From positions 188,341 to 252,340 of the forward strand of contig NZ_PPQD01000030.1 of NCBI RefSeq assembly GCF_002901825.1: DNA of 64,000 bases. The letters run 5' to 3'. Under the pieces are notes generated by a model. It did no database searches and was not told the origin of the DNA. It worked only from the letters and a program-made list of their open reading frames with translations. The translations under genes were made by a program, and so were the position numbers. Shown here one piece after another: positions 60,032-64,000 of this stretch. How positions within the stretch are numbered: position 1 is the first letter of the stretch; each line of letters opens with the position of its first letter. The DNA is from Mammaliicoccus sciuri. GTDB lineage: Bacteria > Bacillota > Bacilli > Staphylococcales > Staphylococcaceae.

Positions 60032-61198
60032 TTATCGTTCTTGAACTAATTTAACAATTTTCTGAGCACCATCAGCCATGATAGATGCTGGCTCGATTGC
60101 TAAACCAGATTCTTTTAAGATTTGTTTACCTTGTTCAACATTAGTACCTTCAAGTCTTACAACTAAAGGCATGTCTAATTCAACTTCTTTAGCAGCAGCT
60201 ACGATACCTTCAGCAATGACATCACATTTCATGATTCCACCAAAGATATTTACAAAGATACCTTCAACTTGTGAATCACCTAAGATGATTTTGAATGCTT
60301 CAGTAACTTTTTCTTTTGTTGCGCCGCCCCCAACGTCAAGGAAGTTAGCCGGATTACCGCCAAAGTGATTAATTGTATCCATCGTAGCCATAGCTAAGCC
60401 AGCTCCGTTTACCATACAACCGATGTTTCCATCAAGTGCGATATAAGATAAGTCGTATTTAGAAGCTTCAATTTCTTTTTCGTCTTCTTCTTCTAAATCG
60501 CGCATTTCAACGATATCTTTATGTCTGAATAAAGCGTTATCATCGAAGTTTACTTTTGCATCAAGTGCTAATACTTCACCACTTCCTGTTGTAACAAGTG
60601 GGTTAATTTCAACAATTGAGCAGTCTTTTTCTACAAACACATTATATAAAGACATCATTAATTTAACAGCTTTGTTAACTGATTCTTTAGGGATGTTAAT
60701 ATTAAATGCTATTCTTCTAGCTTGGTAAGGCATTAATCCAGTAACAGGATCAATTACTTCTTTGAAGATTTTTTCAGGAGTTGCTGCTGCAACTTCTTCA
60801 ATTTCAGTTCCGCCTTCTTCTGAAGCCATTAAAGTAATTCTGTCTGTAGCTCTATCAATAACGAACCCAATGTAATATTCTTTTTGAATATCGCATCCTT
60901 CTTCGATAAGAAGACGTTTTACTTCTTTACCTTCAGGGCCAGTTTGATGTGTAACAAGTACTTTGCCTAATAATTCTTTAGCATATTCACGTACTTCATC
61001 AATTGATTTAGCAATTTTAACGCCACCAGCTTTACCACGTCCGCCAGCATGGATTTGCGCTTTAACAACATATACATTTGAATCTAATTCTTTCGCTTTT
61101 TCTACTGCTTCAGCAGGTGAAAAAGCCACTGAACCATTAGGTACAGCTACGCCCATAGAGCGAAAAATCTCTTTACCTTGATACTCATGGATATTCAT
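60032..61198 (-). CDS. sucC: Succinyl-CoA ligase beta subunit
   Basis: A 388-residue ATP-grasp subunit that determines nucleotide specificity. It begins [37 protein letters not shown] is the nucleotide loop, EINPLV the metal site, and [16 protein letters not shown] the C-terminal CoA-ligase domain. ATG at 61198 follows GGAGGATGGAGA; the frame runs 15 codons further without an SD. A promoter with a cre-like site lies just upstream, so glucose repression through CcpA is likely. Confidence 0.98.
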   Translation of the reverse strand: MNIHEYQGKEIFRSMGVAVPNGSVAFSPAEAVEKAKELDSNVYVVKAQIHAGGRGKAGGVKIAKSIDEVREYAKELLGKVLVTHQTGPEGKEVKRLLIEEGCDIQKEYYIGFVIDRATDRITLMASEEGGTEIEEVAAATPEKIFKEVIDPVTGLMPYQARRIAFNINIPKESVNKAVKLMMSLYNVFVEKDCSIVEINPLVTTGSGEVLALDAKVNFDDNALFRHKDIVEMRDLEEEDEKEIEASKYDLSYIALDGNIGCMVNGAGLAMATMDTINHFGGNPANFLDVGGGATKEKVTEAFKIILGDSQVEGIFVNIFGGIMKCDVIAEGIVAAAKEVELDMPLVVRLEGTNVEQGKQILKESGLAIEPASIMADGAQKIVKLVQER

Positions 61199-61242
61199 TC
61201 TCCATCCTCCTAATACATACAATAATGTTTGCTTACTTCTCA

Positions 61243-61271
61243 ATTATAGAAAATGTAAGCGTTATTGTAAA
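61243..61271 (-). promoter_or_regulatory. sucCD promoter
   Basis: On the minus strand, -35 TTTACA (61266-61271), a 17-base spacer and a perfect -10 TATAAT (61243-61248), about 45 bases upstream of the sucC start. Confidence 0.75.
61254..61267. promoter_or_regulatory. Candidate CcpA (cre) site in the sucCD promoter
   Basis: TGTAAGCGTTATTG matches 12 of 14 positions of the cre consensus TGWAARCGYTWNCW and lies within the spacer of the sucCD promoter, where bound CcpA would block polymerase. TCA-cycle genes are known CcpA targets in Firmicutes. Confidence 0.6.
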
Positions 61272-61302
61272 CAAGGAGAGTCCAATTTTACGAATTGTTA
61301 GA

Positions 61303-62079
61303 CTAATATTTCACTTTTGATTTGATAGGTTCAAAAGTTTTACGGTGTATCGGTGTAATACCATAATTTTCGAGCCCTTCTAAATGTGCTTTTGTTCCAT
61401 ATCCTTTGTTTTTATCAAAATCATATCCAGGATAATCAATATGATATTGAGACATTAACTTATCACGATATTCTTTAGCAATCACACTCGCTGCTGCTAT
61501 TGAGACACTATTTAAGTCTCCTTTAATAATAGATGTTTGTGGAATGTCATTATCTAACTTCATCGCATCTATTAATAAGTGGTCTGGTTTGATTAACAAT
61601 TGGTCTATTGCTCGCTGCATCGCTACCTTTGTTGCTTCATATATATTGAGTTCATCAATTTCTTCTACCGTTGCAATGCCAATACCTACTGCACGTGCAC
61701 GATTATATATTTCTTGTTCGAAATAAGAACGTTTAGCTTGTGATAAAGCTTTTGAATCTGTAATGCCTAAATATTGATGGTTTTGTTCAAGAATAACCGC
61801 ACTTGCTACGACCGGGCCTGCAAGTGGACCTCTCCCTACTTCATCAATCCCACAAATAACAGCATCTTTGTTTAAGTCTAATACTTGTTTTTCATATTGA
61901 TTCATTTGAATATATTTATGATGAAGTTGTTCTATTTTTTCTAACTGCTTGATTCGCTTACTTAATGCACTTTGAACACCTTTACGTTCATCTTCGTTAT
62001 AAGGTGATGCTTCAACTTCTTGAATCGTTAAATATTGTTTAATCTCTTCAACAATTTCTTTAATGCTCTTCTGTTTCAT
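61303..62079 (-). CDS. rnhB: Ribonuclease HII
   Basis: A 258-residue enzyme removing RNA primers and misincorporated ribonucleotides from DNA. The catalytic acidic set is visible: [28 protein letters not shown] and the [24 protein letters not shown] region. The N-terminal extension (about 70 residues) is the form found in Bacilli. I prefer ATG at 62079 (MKQKSIKEI), nine bases after GAAGG; ATG at 62088 directly abuts the SD. The gene overlaps the end of rbgA, indicating coupling. Confidence 0.95.
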   Translation of the reverse strand: MKQKSIKEIVEEIKQYLTIQEVEASPYNEDERKGVQSALSKRIKQLEKIEQLHHKYIQMNQYEKQVLDLNKDAVICGIDEVGRGPLAGPVVASAVILEQNHQYLGITDSKALSQAKRSYFEQEIYNRARAVGIGIATVEEIDELNIYEATKVAMQRAIDQLLIKPDHLLIDAMKLDNDIPQTSIIKGDLNSVSIAAASVIAKEYRDKLMSQYHIDYPGYDFDKNKGYGTKAHLEGLENYGITPIHRKTFEPIKSKVKY

Positions 62080-62944
62080 GCATGCCATCCTTCATTTCTT
62101 CATATATATCGAAGCAGTAATGACCAATTTTAGCATTACGTAAATCTCTAATGATTAACTCCGTGACAGACTCATAATCTACTTCGTTACCACGTTTTAA
62201 CATACCTCTTCTTTTACCAATTTGATCAAACAAACCAATGACGTCACCGTCTTCAGGTAATTCAATTTGATAAAATTGTTTTAATTTTTCTGGATCATGA
62301 TCGATTAAAAAGTTTAATCCATATATCGCAACTTCATCTAAATGTACAATACTGTCTTTAATTGCCCCTGTTAAACTCAGCTTTTTACCAATCGTTTGGT
62401 CTTCAAATTTCGGCCATAAAATACCTGGTGTATCTAACAATTCTAATTCTTTTCCTACTTTAATCCATTGTTGTTTTTTCGTCACACCTGGTGTATTACC
62501 TGTTTTAGCAATTGATTTTTTGGCTAATTTATTGATAAGTGTGGATTTACCTACATTCGGAATACCAACTATCATAGCTCTGATTGCTCTCGGACGAAGA
62601 CCTTTACGTTTTTCTCTATCAAATTTTTCTTTAGTGGCAGCTTGTGCAGCTTTCATAAGCTCACCTAAATGTTTACCATGTTTCGAATCAATTTGAACTG
62701 GGAAAAAGCCTTGATTTTTAAAGTATTGTGTCCATTTATCTGTCTCACTTTGTTTTGACATGTCTTTTTTATTAAGTATTACAACACGAGGTTTTTGTTT
62801 AACAATGTCATCAATCATCGGATTTCTTGAAGATAGCGGAATACGTGCATCGACTAATTCGAATACCACATCTACCATTTTTAATTGTTCTGTTACTTCG
62901 CGTCTCGCTTTGGCCATATGACCTGGAAACCATTGAATTGTCAT
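62060..62944 (-). CDS. rbgA: Ribosome biogenesis GTPase A (YlqF)
   Basis: A 294-residue circularly permuted GTPase needed for late 50S assembly. The G motifs appear in permuted order: NKKDM (G4) first, then [10 protein letters not shown] (G1), and [10 protein letters not shown] (G3). A C-terminal ANTAR-like RNA-binding domain follows. ATG at 62944 has AAAGGAT upstream. The first gene of an rbgA-rnhB pair, divergent from the glycosyltransferase gene to the right. Confidence 0.96.
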   Translation of the reverse strand: MTIQWFPGHMAKARREVTEQLKMVDVVFELVDARIPLSSRNPMIDDIVKQKPRVVILNKKDMSKQSETDKWTQYFKNQGFFPVQIDSKHGKHLGELMKAAQAATKEKFDREKRKGLRPRAIRAMIVGIPNVGKSTLINKLAKKSIAKTGNTPGVTKKQQWIKVGKELELLDTPGILWPKFEDQTIGKKLSLTGAIKDSIVHLDEVAIYGLNFLIDHDPEKLKQFYQIELPEDGDVIGLFDQIGKRRGMLKRGNEVDYESVTELIIRDLRNAKIGHYCFDIYEEMKDGMHETEEH

Positions 62945-63016
62945 TTATATTTATCCTTTCTTATCTTAAACTATCGAAATATGATATATTAACCATATCT
63001 ATATAGGAGGTTTGTT

Positions 63017-63946
63017 ATGTTTATTTCAATTATAGTTCCTCTTTATAATGAGGAAACTAACATCTCTATTTTACATGAAAAAGTATCAAACGTCTTTTTA
63101 AATTTGCCGCATCAATTCGAAATCATTTTTGTTGATGATGGTTCTACAGATGCTTCTTTGAATTTAATTCAATCACTATCAGAAAAAGACAATCAAGTTA
63201 AATACATATCTTTCTCTAAAAATTTCGGCAAAGAATCTGCTATGTATTGTGGACTTGAACACAGTATAGGCGATGCTGTTATTATTATGGATTCAGACCT
63301 TCAACACCCACCCGAGATAATCCCACAAATGATTGAATTACATCTTGAAGGCTATCAACAAGTTGTCGCATTACGCAATCGCGACAAAGAGTCATTTTTC
63401 AAAAGAATTCCAGCTAAAATATTCTATAAATTATCTAGAAATATGATTGATGTTAAGTTAAAAAGTGGTGAAGGTGACTTTCGATTAATATCTAAAGAAG
63501 TTGTTGAGTCTATCATTAAAATGACAGAGTATAACCGATTCTCTAAAGGTATATTTGAATGGGTTGGTTTTAATAAGACAACTATTACATATGATCATCT
63601 AGATAGAAATCAAGGACGTTCTAAATATTCCAACTTTAAATTAATCGATTACGCAATTGATGGTATCGTTAGTTTTAATAATAAACCGCTTCGACTATGC
63701 TTTTATTTTGGTGGTATTACAATGTTTATCTGTCTTCTATATATTTTAATTACATTTATAAATATTATGATACATGGCATCGAAGAACCCGGTTATTTCA
63801 CAATTATTTCCGCCATTTTATTCCTAGGGGGCCTTCAATTATTTAGTTTAGGTGTTATAGGTGAATACATTGGTCGTATTTATTATGAAACAAAAGATAG
63901 ACCAAAATATATTATTCAACAAACAAACCTTAAATTTCACGAATAA
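63017..63946 (+). CDS. Polyprenyl-phosphate glycosyltransferase, CsbB/GtrB type
   Basis: A 309-residue family-2 glycosyltransferase of the DPM1-like class. The GT-A domain starts SIIVPLYNEETNI and has VDDGSTDAS and IIMDSDLQHPPE (metal Asp residues). RFSKGIFEWVGF precedes two C-terminal membrane helices (about residues 230-255 and 265-290). Such enzymes load undecaprenyl phosphate with a sugar for transfer outside the membrane, as CsbB does for lipoteichoic acid glycosylation in Bacillus and staphylococci. ATG at 63017 follows TAGGAGG by seven bases. A partial gene starts 18 bases downstream and may encode its partner. Confidence 0.92.
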   Translation: MFISIIVPLYNEETNISILHEKVSNVFLNLPHQFEIIFVDDGSTDASLNLIQSLSEKDNQVKYISFSKNFGKESAMYCGLEHSIGDAVIIMDSDLQHPPEIIPQMIELHLEGYQQVVALRNRDKESFFKRIPAKIFYKLSRNMIDVKLKSGEGDFRLISKEVVESIIKMTEYNRFSKGIFEWVGFNKTTITYDHLDRNQGRSKYSNFKLIDYAIDGIVSFNNKPLRLCFYFGGITMFICLLYILITFINIMIHGIEEPGYFTIISAILFLGGLQLFSLGVIGEYIGRIYYETKDRPKYIIQQTNLKFHE

Positions 63947-63964
63947 CACATATAGGTGAATCAA

Positions 63965-64000
63965 ATGATAAATAAAATAAAAACATTTTTTTATAACAAC
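63965..64000 (+). CDS. Start of a downstream gene, truncated by window edge
   Basis: ATG at 63965 has AGGTG six bases upstream, and 12 codons stay open to the window end (MINKIKTFFYNN). It lies 18 bases after the CsbB-like gene on the same strand. In CsbB systems the next gene is often the YfhO-type membrane transferase, but too little is visible to name it. Confidence 0.55.
   Translation, partial: MINKIKTFFYNN

Overview
The window looks like a low-GC Gram-positive chromosome of the family Staphylococcaceae. Gene order and protein sequences match the Staphylococcus backbone (rny-recA-cinA-pgsA, ymf cluster, ftsK, rnjB, pnp-rpsO-ribF-truB-rbfA, infB-nusA-rimP, polC, proS-rseP-dxr-cdsA-uppS-frr-pyrH-tsf-rpsB, codY-hslUV-xerC, trmFO, topA, dprA, sucDC, rnhB, rbgA). 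Several features differ from S. aureus: an mlpA peptidase gene is kept between pnp and rnjB as in Bacillus, and ten extra genes sit between infB and rbfA. This makes a sciuri-group/Mammaliicoccus-type genome my best guess, from memory and not from a search. Almost all genes lie on the minus strand, so the window reads right to left. The exceptions are the partial gene at the left edge, adaA, and the glycosyltransferase plus partial gene at the right edge.

Layout. 1-1700: C-terminal end of a membrane glycosyltransferase and a stand-alone Fic protein. 1.7-16 kb: RNase Y, RecA (LexA box), degenerate CinA, PgsA, a short RodZ-like protein, DUF3388 protein, SDR, two M16 peptidase-like proteins, a GntR regulator, an FtsK/SpoIIIE translocase and RNase J2. 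16-18 kb: a third M16 peptidase preceded by a gene-free stretch of about 570 bp. That stretch carries a five-copy 40-bp tandem repeat and a compact RNA with two mutually exclusive pairings. 18-23 kb: pnp, rpsO, ribF, truB, rbfA.

23.1-32.1 kb is an accessory block inserted between rbfA and infB. It holds a MalY-like lyase, a MalX-like PTS permease and an RpiR regulator; a DoxX protein; an ANT(6)-like nucleotidyltransferase, a GNAT acetyltransferase and a DHFR-like reductase; Ogt and divergent AdaA (alkylation repair); and an orphan ArsB arsenite pump. Two long perfect inverted repeats precede units of this block. No integrase, transposase or att-like repeat was seen.

32-63 kb is core informational and envelope metabolism: translation initiation and the nusA operon (with a promoter-proximal hairpin suggesting attenuation), PolC, isoprenoid/phospholipid/undecaprenyl synthesis, ribosome recycling and elongation factors, CodY, HslUV, XerC, TrmFO, TopA, DprA with a NERD-domain neighbour, succinyl-CoA synthetase (a cre-like site in its promoter), RNase HII and RbgA. 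The right edge holds a CsbB-type glycosyltransferase and the first codons of another gene.

Many starts were reset from Shine-Dalgarno (SD) position: an in-frame GTG or TTG within the SD sequence often makes the longest open frame too long. TTG is inferred as the start of rnjB, truB, dxr, hslU, topA and the RodZ-like gene. No tRNA, rRNA, CRISPR or insertion sequence was recognised.
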